A stretch of 64,000 nt of DNA from Siphonodentalium dalli (taxonomy: Eukaryota; Mollusca; Scaphopoda; Gadilida; Siphonodentaliidae): the NCBI GenBank assembly GCA_032622095.1, contig CP136066.1:134323917-134387916 (forward strand). Direction: 5' to 3'. The notes beneath the pieces are model-generated. The model did no database searches. It saw only the letters and a program-made list of their open reading frames with translations, and was not told where the DNA came from. Position 1 is the first letter of the stretch. The number at the start of each line of letters is the position of its first letter. Shown here piece by piece: positions 22,336 through 33,873 of the stretch. Position numbers and translations under genes: made by a program.

Positions 22336-23092
22336 ATATGCCTGTTTGAAAAAACAGTCGTATTATGTAAATGGGTTGTCTGTCTGTCGTCCGCCATCCT
22401 CCGTCCGTCCATCCGTCCATCCACTTTTGGTTTCCGGATGATAACTTTAGATTGAATCAAGTGAACTGAACCAAATTTGGTATATTAGTTTACCACCCCA
22501 AAATACAGATCAAGTTCGAATGTGGGTTTTGTCCGCATGATTTTGACTGAGTTATGCCCCTTTTTCGACTTAGATTTTACCTGATTTGCGGTTTCCGGAT
22601 GATAACTTTAGATTGAATCAAGTGAACTGAACCAAATTTGGTATATTAGTTTACCACCCCAAAATACAGATCAAGTTCGAATGTGGGTTTTGTCCGCATG
22701 ATTTTGACTGAGTTATGCCCCTTTTTCGACTTAGATTTTACCTGATTTGCGGTTTCCGGATGATAACTTTAGATTGAATCAAGTGAACTGAACCAAAATT
22801 TTGTATATTCGTTTACCACCCCACAATACAGATCAAGCTCGAATATGGGTTTCGTGTGCATGATTTTGACTGAGTTATGGCCCTTTTTCGACTTAGATTT
22901 TACCTGATTTGCGGTTTCCAGATGATAACTTTAGATTGAATCGAGTGAACTGAACCAAATTTGGTATACAGATCAAGTTCAAATATTATTTCGTCTGAAG
23001 TCAAAGGTTTCAAACAAATGAATTAAACCTTGCCTCACTCTACTCCAGAAATGGGCGTATTATGCCATGACCCGACGGCGTGCTCTTGTTAA
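22336..23092 (+). mobile_element. Family C element, four monomers of about 161 bp
   Basis: The head TTTGAAAAAACAGTCGTATT is followed by TCCGTCCGTCCATCCGTCC and monomers starting TTTCCGGATGATAACTTTAG at 22431, 22592, 22753 and 22915 (periods 161, 161, 162). Each holds GAACTGAACCAAATTTGGTA and GAGTTATGCCCCTTTTTCGA. The end ATTATGCCATGACCCGACGG and GCGTGCTCTTGTT also occurs at 45.6 kb. Confidence 0.85.
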
Positions 23093-24103
23093 CTGTTTGT
23101 ATTAAACATTGAAACCAGATTGATTGATGACTTTTTGAATTACAGTGCTTCATAGACTGGCTTCATGACACAATGCCTGTTAAAATATCATCTATTAATT
23201 AATAAATCTTTACAATGATAAAATGTGCTTATTCCACTACTTCAATCTTATATTTTACTATTCAGACACTAAACCCGTTTGAAGAATATAACATTCCACT
23301 ATTATTTCCGAAAACTTCAACTCATCAAATGCATTTCAGAAAACACAACGTTTAAACTATGCACAACTGTAATTAAAGACATATTATGGACTTGTTCGGG
23401 TGCTTGAAACTGACAAGTTAGTATTCAGGTGCTATGCTTGCTGGGCCGCAAATCAACCATATCACTCACTCCATAGAAAACATCATCTGAACTATGCTCA
23501 ATTGTAAATATTTACTTCTCGATTCGGGACGCAACTATCTGCCATAAACTAACGAAAAGGGTTTCGCCATCCAGAGTCATTCTATTTAATTAATATATAA
23601 GAATGACAATGTGTGTTGTCAACTTGGATACAATATTTTTAAAATAACTACTTTGAGAAAGATTATTTTCCATTCTATATTTGATCAACATCACATCACT
23701 TTAATTATTATTCCTTAATTTGGGATGAACTAATCACCAAATAACATGCAAGAATGATCCCCATGATTCACTGCATATAAGAATAACTCTGTGTGTTGTT
23801 AATTTTGATATAAAGTTTATGAAAATAGTCAACAAGAATTTTCCCAAGCAAATAATACTCCACATCATTTTAAATATTAACATAATTCAATCAATACACA
23901 TGCGAAAGTTGTTTCTGGTAAAAGTATATTGATATGTTCACCAGTTGAATGTAACTGTTAGCTCATTCTTGTATTCTGTCCAATCACAAGGAATGGTTGC
24001 TCAGCAGTTTGTACTGTATATTCTACAATGTACCAATTGTGAAAGAGGTATTACTAATAGATACGAGGTTATTTTTAAGCATGGTATTTTGGAATTCTTT
24101 ACC
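23093..24103. other. Intron DNA without recognised features
   Basis: AT-rich; ATAAGAATGACAATGTGTGTT and ATAAGAATAACTCTGTGTGTT (about 23600 and 23778) hint at an old duplication. No coding signal. Confidence 0.45.
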
Positions 24104-24412
24104 AAATCTGTTATGTTTTACAGCACACCTGAACGATCTAGACCGGTTGTTAGCCCAAACTTTACTGAATCTGTTATGTTTTTACAGCACACCTGAACAA
24201 ACTTGACTGGTTGTTAAACTAGCTCAAACTTAACGGAATCTGTTACGTTTTACAGTACATCTGAACGATCTAGACAGGTTGTTAACCCAAACTTTACCGA
24301 ATCTGTTATGTTTTTACAGTGCATCTGAATGAACTAGACTGGTTGTTAGCTCAAACTTCACTGAATCTGTTATGTTTTTACAGTGCATCTGAACGAACTA
24401 GACCTGTTGTAG
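24104..24412 (+). repeat. Minisatellite, five units of about 64 bp
   Basis: Five imperfect copies of GAATCTGTTATGTTTTTACA followed by GCACACCTGAACGA and CTAGACTGGTTGTTAGC. Each unit carries a pyrimidine/ACAG string that resembles a splice acceptor. The open frames here are products of the repeat. Confidence 0.85.
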
Positions 24413-24926
24413 GCTATTTGGACTCCAATCCATATGGTCTTAACTCTCAGTACCAGAAAGAAACTGATTGTTAGCTCAGACCATTCTATCCTACTAAGGT
24501 ATCTGGGCAATATTCTGTTCTGTTTCTAGCATGTAATGTGGTAAAGGAGGCGTTGTCTCTGCATGTCTTGTTTTGCTTATTAATGCTTTTTAGTTTACTG
24601 TTGTAAAATGAAATTTTCTCCACCTCTAAAAAACATCTAGTTAGTAGTTACTGAACCGAGCCATGAGAATATAAATGCGAATATGAGAATTTTTTTTTTT
24701 TTTTTTAATACTAGTTTATTCCCAACACCAGTTTGTCCATAATTTTTGTGGACCATAATTATTATGGTTGTAAACTATGCATATTTGTGTCTGGTTTCAT
24801 GAAAGCAGGTATCTCTCTTAAACTATATAAGAAACTGTTCATTCTAGTGTAAAAGGAGAATCAGATTATACAATGCTATCACTCACAATCATCCAATTAA
24901 AATAGTAGAGATCTAGCATTGCTTAA
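24413..24926. other. Unassigned intron DNA with a poly-T tract
   Basis: A T run lies at about 24692-24707. Nothing else was recognised. Confidence 0.5.
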
Positions 24927-25024
24927 CCCATTCATGATGGGAGCTGCGCTGGTGAAGCATTAAATATCCTGTGCCAGTGCATTATGTTTATAAGTACAAG
25001 TACATGTAGATTTACTTTAGTAGA
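24927..25024 (+). mobile_element. Family F MITE, left half
   Basis: TTAA at 24923-24926 precedes CCCATTCATGATGGGAGCTG and CTGTGCCAGTGCATTATG. The right half is missing. Confidence 0.6.
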
Positions 25025-25190
25025 AAAAAATTGTTTATGTGATGAAAACCAGGAATTGTCGTTTTGAAAAAAGTGTGCCAAATTGCACAAACAACATTTT
25101 TTCCAAGAAATTAGGTTATAGTAGATTTAGATTTTGATACATGAGCCATGGCTATCAATGCTGAAACAAGTCCTCTCTGCATCACCTTAA

Positions 25191-25447
25191 CCTGCCATGA
25201 TGGGAGCTTCCTGAAATTTTGCAAAAACCCTGTGCCAATGCATTATTTTATATATGCGAGTCTCCCATAGGGAGCCTCACATATATAAGAGAATACATTT
25301 AATAGCCTAATAACATAATCCTTGATATCATAAGCCAGCACATTCTCTTATATATGCGAGACTCCCTATGGGAGACTTGCATATATAAGAGAATGCACTG
25401 GCACAGGATCTTGAATGCTTCACCAGCGCAGCGCCCATTGTGAAAGT
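25191..25447. mobile_element. Family F MITE with internal palindromes
   Basis: Left TTAA (25187-25190), left end CCTGCCATGATGGGAGC, right end GCGCCCATTGTGAAAG (inverse). Two internal stem-loops, TATATATGCGAGTCTCCCAT paired with the inverse around 25290, and TATATATGCGAGACTCCC paired around 25375, lie in mirror image. Non-coding. Confidence 0.75.
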
Positions 25448-26328
25448 CTAAAATAAATTGCTTGGCATTATCAATCTTTAAGAAATACATGTGTGATGCC
25501 ATGAATCTTTAGTAAGATCAGATGAAAGAAATGAAGTGAATATATCCAGTATGTATGTACACACCATTCACTGGAATGGCAATAAAAGGTGCCTCAGCTT
25601 GACAATTTCAGAAAAATATCAAGGTTAAAGACCATCTCCTGCCATGAAAGATGTAAAATAAATAAAAACACTACAAACATATCACATAAATAAACTCCTT
25701 CTTTCTGCCTTGGAAAAGGTGGAGTCTCATTGCTCTATAAGTATTTTTTAGGAGAGATATGAGTATTTACAGATAACTGTTCAGGGCTCAGGCTTATGAC
25801 ATTATAATAATTTGTGAAGGAAATGCCATTGAGTTATATTTTCATTGCAAATTTAGTTGAGAAATAAATGTATTCTCATTCATTGTATAATCTTTTAAAT
25901 CTAATTTTTCTCCTAATTTATTGCCATATTTCTACTTATTTAGCATTTTCAATAGTCACTTGGAGCCTTATTCCGAAATACAAGATTCATTTTTGTCTGC
26001 TTAAAAAATGGTCCATTTTATTCACAGCACTTTGGTCTTTATATTATCATGGAGATGGAGAAAGTTTTATTGTATTTTCGTATATTCACCTTCATCTAAA
26101 GATCATTTCCACTTTTTATTTCACTCTTTGCTAAATGTGGTCGGTAGAGGTGGATAATAAAAAATATGCTGATTACTATACTGTACTTAGATCCTATCAA
26201 TTTAGTATGCTTTGCTATATCAATATTATCCATACTGCCAATATTCTTGTTTTGTGTCGTTTGGATTTACCAAAGTCAAATCACAATTTGAGAAAAAATA
26301 TTGGCACTTAATATAGAACATTATAAAT
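25448..26328. other. Unassigned intron DNA
   Basis: No repeat or gene recognised; the open frame at 25868-26134 has no conserved look. Confidence 0.45.
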
Positions 26329-26713
26329 AGAGAGGTTCTGCTTGCAGCTTGTGACTTGTAGCTTGTAGGAATTGAACTGCCTTTTTCAGAAGTTCAAGCA
26401 TATACATGGTTCATTCTTATTGTGGGATAGGTCAGAGCTAATTATAATAAAATTGACTACTATATCTATACCTTTAAAATTCATAACTAGTGATAACTCT
26501 TAAGTTCTATAAACTTCAACTTCTACAGAGTTATCCTTTTTACATCCACACACTCTTTAGTATTCTGCCGAAGTGTTTTTTGTTTGTTTGGAAATCAGTG
26601 TAACAAGATATTCAAATAATTGCAAAATTTGTTTGCATTCTATCGTATTCATTGTTGCTATGATACATTGCCCTAACAAGCTACAACTTACAATCTACAA
26701 GCAGAACCTCTCT
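26329..26713. mobile_element. 385-bp terminal-inverted-repeat MITE
   Basis: About 40-bp inverted ends: AGAGAGGTTCTGCTTGCAGC and (inverse) AGAGAGGTTCTGCTTGTAGA, both continuing into TTGTAGCTTGT. The interior is AT-rich and non-coding. The target duplication is not clear. Confidence 0.75.
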
Positions 26714-26779
26714 AATATGTTCTTCCAATATCAGAGCTAAACCTGCAAAGCATTACTATAGCATTATAGCAGGATCAAT

Positions 26780-27215
26780 TGACCATGCAGGAGGGTGCCA
26801 AACATCCCCCCCCCCCCACCCACCATGGTATTGAACGTGGATTCATGCTATTTTCGGTGGTATGCTGGATTTATACCCTGCTGTTAGCCGGTATTCAGGA
26901 TTCATATCCTGTCTTAAATGGTAATCAGAATTCAAATATAACGCATTGGGCTGTTCTTTCACCACGGCATCAACCCTGTCACATCTGGTCATCGCTATGC
27001 CTGACAATAGAGTATTATGTAGCTATCAGGACTTTTTCCTCTTAATATAATGTGGTACTGTTTTGCATATTACTATTTAGAAAAGTTAAGATATTTTCTT
27101 AACTTATATTCATTATTCACCCTCTTTGCTGACATTCAGTATTCACCCCCTCTGTTAACTGCTATTCAGGATTGAGGGAGGAAGGGGTAATACCCTCACA
27201 CAGGCTTGCATTAGG
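26780..27215 (+). repeat. Repeat M with ATTCAGGATTCATATCCTG units and poly-C
   Basis: Irregular copies of TATTCAGGATTCATATCCTG and CTCTGTTAACTGCTATTCAG; related sequence at 55265-55372. A poly-C run lies at about 26806-26817. Confidence 0.5.
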
Positions 27216-27526
27216 GGTGGCAGCCCAATAATTATTTCCACCTGCGACTTCATCTTTGTCAAGTTTTGTTAACAGTTCTTTTTCTTTTGTGAGAACACTA
27301 CTGCATGTATCAGAATTGTTGTTGATGTATTCCTTTAAATTGGCTTTAATGCTTTTTCATATTAAGTTTTTGCATGCTTTATTTTTGGCTATAATGGCAG
27401 AATTATATTTACTAATTAATTAAAGGCACGCACAATGTTTTCAACTTAAAATTATGAAGTTATTAGTATTATTTAACATAAATGTAACAATTTTCTCAAA
27501 AAGAATATAATATAATATTCAATAAA
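27216..27526. other. Unassigned intron DNA
   Basis: No repeat family or coding signal recognised; sequence is AT-rich. Confidence 0.45.
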
Positions 27527-28165
27527 ACCCTTTCTATTCTAAATACTCCTTTAATGAGCATGTCCCATAGGAATTGTTCAGATAAAAACTTATTATCTGA
27601 ACATTTACCACCAATGAATATAAATCATTCTGTTCTTGTGTTATCTGTTTTTATACCTCCCGCAACGAAGTTGATGGGGGGGGGTGAGGGTATACTGGAA
27701 TCAGCTTGTCCGTCTTCCATCCGTCCATCATCCGTGGATACACATTACAGAGTTTTAAAGTTTTCTCAGTCGTTTTTTGATCATATCCATGAAACTTGGC
27801 ACAGACATCAACCACCATGGGAACCTGTGCTTATGATGCCTGTCTGACTTTTTTTGGTGGAGTTATCTCCCTTTTTCGACTTAGAACATTCTTTGCAACA
27901 TGCATAATTTTGTCTGAGCTTTTATTCCTACATTTTTAGGTCAATTTTTTTTAACTTGGCACAGATATTTAGTACCATGGGAACCTGTGCACCTGCGATT
28001 ATGACTTTTGTCTGACTTTTTTTTGTTGAATCACACCTCTAGTTCTGTCTGTTGTCTGCTTTTATTACCTGAAAACAGCTCCAAATGACTAATAGACCAT
28101 TCCAATGTATACTTTTATAGCTGAATGGGAGAATCCATTTAGAATAGAAAGGGTTAAATTCTGTT
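27527..28165 (+). mobile_element. Family G MITE carrying a nested 160-bp-monomer element
   Basis: G ends CCCTTTCTATTCTAAATAC (27527) and the inverse ATTTAGAATAGAAAGGG (about 28137-28153) with TTAA on the right. At about 27650-28040 it is split by family H: head CCTCCCGCAACGAAGTTGAT (palindromic stem CCCGCAAC/GTTGATGGG), G-run, CCGTCCATCATCCGT, then monomers with GAAACTTGGCACAGACAT and CCATGGGAACCTGTGC. Confidence 0.75.
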
Positions 28166-28696
28166 AAAATCTGCAGATATTTTATTACATACCTGTTACT
28201 GAAAAACTGATCGATCCCCCCGTTGTCTTATTTTCAAAGCTATTTCTAAGATGTGTGTGTAATGGAACGATGTTGACGTCACACAACATAACAAGAATTA
28301 CATTGAACTCGACAATGAAACTGGAACTTTTATGTAAAATAATCACAACAAATAACAAGATAAGAAAGAAATAACTTGAAAAAAATCTACAGATAACATC
28401 AGTTAGGAGATGTTTATAGTCTGGCATATAATAAACACAGAACCTCACATGTGTGTCACTAGCTGATAGTTTGTGGTACTCATGCGATCGTGGAAGGATA
28501 ACTTCAGCCTTTCCTTCTATCCTTATGCCATCGCATTCGTGTCATAAATAAACCATCCGTATGTTATGTGCTATTCTGTGTAACAACCAACTGTTGATAC
28601 CATTTAGTATTACTTTATTATAGTAAGAAGACATTGATTTATAAGCCATTGAATGGATAAGATCACACAGAGAGTGGAGCCTATCTACTTTTATAC
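28166..28696. other. Unassigned intron DNA
   Basis: No repeat or gene recognised. Confidence 0.45.
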
Positions 28697-28741
28697 CCCC
28701 CCCCCCCCACATACCCCCCCCCCCCCCCCCCCCCCCCCCCC
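28697..28741. repeat. Interrupted poly-C tract
   Basis: Two long C runs separated by ACATA. The glycine-rich minus-strand frame over it is an artefact. Confidence 0.9.
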
Positions 28742-28934
28742 ACATAAAGAGATGACCCCATTTTTAATATTTTGGACATTTTAATCACCATCGGTTTAGC
28801 TCAACATTATATGTGCCTTTAATTATCCTACATTCTGTGACGTGTTAGTGTTCTTTCTTTTTACACTCTGTTTGTTATTACATAAAACCTGATGTCTATA
28901 TGATATGTGAACATTTTGCTTTCCTGAAATTCCT

Positions 28935-29450
28935 TCACCTTGATAACGTTTAGAAATAATGTTTAGCTCAACTTTGAGTTTGAGCTATTACCATGGGTTG
29001 GCATCCGTTGTGCTCACCTTGATAACGTTTAGAAATAATGTTTAGCTCAACTTTGAGTTTGAGCTATTGCCATGGGTTGGCATCCGTTGTCCGTCCGTCA
29101 ACAAATACACCATATCTCAACTGATAGGAACCAAATTTTGTATGTGAGTTTCTCAACTCAAAATACAGATCGAGTTCGAATATGGGTTTGATCCGTTATT
29201 TTTTAATGGAGTTATGGCCCTTTTTCAACTAAGAATTGAACCGAAACCCTAGCAGTCTACAATTAATTACCAGTGATATGAAGTTTAACTCCTCAGAGAT
29301 GGAGATAAGCAGTAATCTGTATTGTGAGAAATAGAGTTATTTTTAGCCATCAGTATGAGGCCTAACCAGAGATACTTTATACCTGTGGAGAGATAAGAGC
29401 TCTATGTAATTAATTTTCCCTGTTAGCATGGGTTATTGAGGAGGTCTCTA
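28935..29450 (+). mobile_element. Chimeric element: family D head, family B monomer, K tail
   Basis: An 80-bp tandem duplication (28935 and 29015) contains the D-type head TTTAGCTCAACTTTGAGTTT and GAGCTATTACCATGGGTTGG. It is followed not by D monomers but by a B monomer (GGAACCAAATTTTGTATGTG, GAATATGGGTTTGATCC) and then the K-type tail (GAGTTATTTTTAGCCATC). Confidence 0.75.
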
Positions 29451-29527
29451 TGTCAAGAAAGATGGCTTGCAATAGAAAACTCATAGGGAATAAATTTTGT
29501 TTTATCACATAATCTGTCATGTTTGTC

Positions 29528-29911
29528 CAGTGATTCACAAAAATCACATACATGCCCATGCTAGTGGAGATGGGAAAATTGATACTTACCCACAAATGAC
29601 TAATTTGTATGTTTACCCATACCATAGTATGGTATTAAAACATAATATCAATGTCCGGATTGACCACTCATCGTTAGTCCATCCGTCCATCTGTCTGCCT
29701 GTAGACACTTTACGCATGGTGCGATAACTCAAACATTTTCTATCTGATCGGAACCAAATTTTTTATATGAATTTTACAGCACAAAAGACAGATTGAGTTT
29801 GAATATGGGTTTGATCAGACTATTTTTAAGTGAGTTATGGCCCTTTTTATGTTTACCCATACCATAGTATGGTAAACATAGTGTCGTTGCCCGGATTGAC
29901 CACTCGTCGTT
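29528..29911 (+). repeat. Recent duplication, copy 1 (family B)
   Basis: About 384 bp is almost identical to 30560-30943 (offset 1,032), with only a few substitutions seen by eye. It contains two B heads (ACCATAGTATGGT). Confidence 0.85.
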
Positions 29912-31445
29912 CGTCCATCTGTCTGTCTGTCTGTCTGTCCGTCTGTCCGTAGACACTTTACGAGTAATGCGATAACTCAAACATTTTTTATCCGATCGAA
30001 ACCATATTTTGTATATGGGTTTCTCAACCCAAAATACAGATCGAATTTGGGTTTGATTCGAGATTTTGTTACAGAGTTATGGCCCTTTTTCAACTTAGAA
30101 TTCACGCATTCTGCCATAACTCAAACATTTTTTATCTGATTAGAACCAAATTTGGGATGCGAGTTTCACAGCCCAAAATACAGATCGAGTTCGAATATGG
30201 GTTTGATCCGATTAATTTTAAAGGACTTCTGACCCTTTTTCGAAAACAAAAATTAATTATTTTTTTTTTAACTTTTAATATAATATAATAATAAAAAAAA
30301 TGTCATTGACATTGTCATTTGTTTTCATTTAGATACTGATGATTATGATAAAAGTTGATAAAAATATTTCCAATGTGTCCCTTTAATTTGACTTAAAATT
30401 CATGCATGCTGCCATAACTCAAAAAAAATTTATTTGACTGGTACCAAATCAGGTATGTGAGTTTCTCAGCCCAAAATACGTATTGAGTTCGAATATGGGT
30501 TTGATCTGATATTCTTTAATGGAGTTATGGCCCTTTGACATAGAATTCATGCATGCTTCCAGTGTTTCACAAAAATCACATACATGCCCGTGCTAGTGGA
30601 GATGGGAAAATTGATACTTACCCACAAATGACTAATTTGTATGTTTACCCATACCATAGTATGGTATTAAAACATAATATCAATGTCCGGATTGACCACT
30701 CATCGTTAGTCCATCCGTCCATCTGTCTGCCTGTAGACACTTTACGCATGGTGCGATAACTCAAACATTTTCTATCTGATCGGAACCAAATTTTTTATAT
30801 GAATTTTACAGCACAAAAGACAGATTGAGTTTGAATATGGGTTTGATCAGACTATTTTTAAGTGAGTTATGGCCCTTTTTATGTTTACCCATACCATAGT
30901 ATGGTAAACATAGTGTCGTTGCCCGGATTGACCACTCGTCGTTAGTCCGTCCGTCCGTCTGTCTGTCTGTCTGTCTGTCTGTAGACACTTTACGCATGGT
31001 GCGATAACTGAAATATTTTCTATCTGATCGGAACCAAATTTTGTATATGAATTTCTCAGCACCAAATACAGATCGAGTTCGAATATGGGTTTGATCCGAG
31101 TTTTTTTTACGGAGTTGTGGCCCTTTTTCAACTTAGAATTTATGCATGCTGCCATAACTCAAAAAGAAATTATCTGACCATAACCAAATTTGGTATGTGA
31201 GTTGCTCAACCCAAAATACATATCGAGTTCGAATATGGGTTTGATTCGATATTTTTTAATGGAGTTATGGCCCTTTGACATAGAATTCATGAATGCTTCG
31301 ATAAATCAACAATTTTTCAACTGATAGGAACCAAATTTTGTATGTGAGTTTCTCAACTCAAAATACAGATCGAGTTCGAATATGGGTTTGATCCGGTACT
31401 TTTTACTGGAGTTATGGCCCTTTGATTATTTTATTCATCGCTAAA
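29612..31445 (+). repeat. Cluster of family B elements
   Basis: Four B heads (about 29616, 29860, 30650, 30893), each followed by GATTGACCACTCGTCGTT-like sequence, a CTGTCTGTCTGTC microsatellite and one to three monomers. The end of one copy has the hairpin AATGTC-ATT-GACATT at 30299-30313. All open frames on both strands here follow the repeats. Confidence 0.85.
30560..30943 (+). repeat. Recent duplication, copy 2 (family B)
   Basis: Near-identical partner of 29528-29911. The breakpoints lie in B-type sequence, consistent with unequal exchange between neighbouring repeats. Confidence 0.85.
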
Positions 31446-31504
31446 ATATATCCAAGATACACAGGTGGCACTGTCTAGATAGTATCTAATAAATCAGGTT
31501 CAGG

Positions 31505-31640
31505 ATGCTATGAAGTTGTCTCTCTCTTGTGTCTTCTCACACAGAGATATTATCCAGTTACAATACCATGAAGTTGTCTCTCTCTTGTGTCTTCTCACAC
31601 AGAGTTAGTATCCAGTTACAATACCATGAAGTTGGTTATC
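31505..31640 (+). repeat. 58-bp tandem repeat, two copies and a part
   Basis: TGAAGTTGTCTCTCTCTTGT and GTCTTCTCACACAGAG repeat at 31511 and 31569, with a partial third copy at 31627. Confidence 0.85.
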
Positions 31641-32078
31641 TTGTATTGAGTTAATTAACTGCTAGGAGATGTGTTGGCTGTATCAGATATACTTTATACT
31701 CTATAAGTATCTCTGGCCATATCATAGGTGGAATGTCTATACTATTATATTTTATATGCATGGTTATTTAAATTTCATCTTAAAGGCATAATCTGGTTTC
31801 ATTGTTTAATAGCATTACCATTGGAATTTTGTTGGTTTCATGGGAAGACAACTTTGGTTTTCAAAGTTTAAAAAACTTGAGAGCTCTGTATTAGTCTATG
31901 GGAACAAAATAATTGTTCATAACACTTTTAGTACTGTAGGTCTAGTTTGTTTTATCTATATATTAATGGAAAGCTTTTTCGACATTGATTTCAATTGATT
32001 ACATATGTGAATTGAAAAATTAAAGGAGCACACCAGGTTTGATGTATTTTTCCTGTACTCTGCATGAGATAAAACTTT
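31641..32078. other. Unassigned intron DNA
   Basis: No repeat family or coding signal recognised. Confidence 0.45.
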
Positions 32079-32465
32079 TTATGTGTACCTATACCATAGT
32101 ATGGTACACATAGCATCAATGTCCGGATTGACCACTCGTCGGTCCGTCCATCTATATCTGTCTGTCTGTCAGACACTTTAGGTATAATGGGATAACTCTA
32201 ACATTTTCTATTTGATCGGAACCAAATTTTGTATATAGGTTTTTTCATCCCAAAATACAGTTCGAGTTTGAATATGGGTTTGATCCGATTTATTTTAAGT
32301 AGTTATGACCCTTCTTTTTTTTTTAAATTTTAAATTTGGATTTTTCATATTTTTTTAGATTGAATTTCCTCGCTCAATTTAACATATTAAAACAAATATT
32401 AAAAAACTTTTATAATAATAAAAAAATTATTTAATTAAAAAAAAAATTCATTGACACTAATTTGT
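32079..32465 (+). repeat. Family B element
   Basis: Head ACCATAGTATGGT, one monomer, then the CTCGCTCAATTTAAC linker and an A-rich tail ending in a decayed TTCATTGACACTAATTTG. Confidence 0.75.
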
Positions 32466-32919
32466 TTTAGTTGTATTCCATTAATAAGGTGTGATGTCCT
32501 GTATTGAAAATGTGAAGATTTTATTGCAATATTTGCATGTAATATAATGATATCAATAAATTGACATGTGAACATCCAATATCCAGAGTATGAGAATACC
32601 TTTAATAGATGTCATTCCAAGCAAAATCTGTTATTAATTGAGTGATGACATATGTTACATAGCTCTAGGGGGGTGGTTGTATGAAGGTAAAGATGAACAA
32701 CCTGCTGGCTGGATAATTGTTTATCCTATCTGTCAACAATTGGATCTCACAGTGAGAGGTCCTTGTGTGAATAGGGACAGAGTTATGAGATTTAAAACGA
32801 CTCCTCCCCCACCCCAATTACTTTAACCCCTTCTTAAGACAAATTATTTGACCTTTTGATTTTAAGTTAGGTACTGATATATGTATTACTGTGATCATAT
32901 CTTTGACCAATTATCAGTT
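32466..32919. other. Unassigned intron DNA
   Basis: No repeat family or coding signal recognised. Confidence 0.45.
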
Positions 32920-32978
32920 ATAGCTAATCGCTATCGCCAAGGTATGGGTTAAACATCTGCCGATCGTGATCGGCCTCT
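32920..32978 (+). repeat. Family E tail with hairpin
   Basis: CTATCGCCAAGGTATGGGTT followed by the perfect hairpin GCCGATCGTGATCGGC at 32959-32974, directly upstream of a B head. Confidence 0.8.
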
Positions 32979-32984
32979 CAATAT

Positions 32985-33870
32985 GTTTACCCATACCATA
33001 GTATGGTAAACATAGTGTCGTTGTCCGGATTGACCACTCGTCGTTAGTCTGTCTGTCTGTCTGTCTGTAGACACTTCACGCATGGTGCGATAACTCGAAC
33101 ATTTTATATCTGATCGGAACCAAATTTTGTATATGAATTTGTCGGCACCAAATACAGATCGAGTTCGAATACGGGTTCGATCCGAGTTTTTTTCACGGAG
33201 TTATGGCCCTTTTTCGACTTAGAATTCATGCATGCTACCATAACTCAAAAAAAATTTATCTGATCAGAATCAAATTTGGTATGCAAGTTTCTCGGACAAA
33301 AATACAGATCGAGTTCGAATATGGGTTTGATCCGATATTTTTCAATGGAGTTATGGCCCTTTGACATAGAATTTCTGCATATTTTGATAAATCAACCATT
33401 TTTCAACTGATAAGAACCAAATTTGGTATGCGACTTTCTCAACTCAAAATACAAATCGAGATTGAATATGGGTTAGATCCAACATTTTATACCAGAGTTA
33501 TGGCCCTTTTTCAACTAAGAATTGAACAGATAACCATAGCAGTCAACACCCGCAGTAAAACTTTAGCACTGTAAGAGACAAGCAGTATCTGAGTTATTGA
33601 TAATTAGAGTTATTTTTAGACATTAGTGTGAGGTGAAATCAGCTATGTTTTTAGGGACAGGACACACACAGGCTTACAGGCAGTAGCTCTATCTAATTAA
33701 TTTGCACTCTTACTCTGGTTATTGTAAACTCTCTTAACCCAAGTACCCCATGTCCTGGCCACCTTTCACATTTAACCCAAGGCTGTGGTGGTTTAGCTGT
33801 ACCAGTGCATTCTCTTATATAAATGCTAGTGACCCATACATTAAAATAATTTGTGTTATGTACATTTGTC
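32985..33870 (+). repeat. Family B element joined to K tail
   Basis: Three B monomers (starting about 33070, 33230, 33385), then the K module with GAGTTATTTTTAGACATTAG and TACCAGTGCATTCTCTTATA. The same B-to-K order occurs at 29.1-29.4 and 61.4-61.7 kb. Confidence 0.75.
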
Positions 33871-33873
33871 TAT

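Noticed and set aside
28542-28745. Glycine-rich minus-strand frame
   Set aside because: Produced by interrupted poly-C.
29774-31155. Minus-strand frames rich in D-R-Q-T
   Set aside because: Direct translation of CTGTCTGTCTGTC microsatellite within family B.
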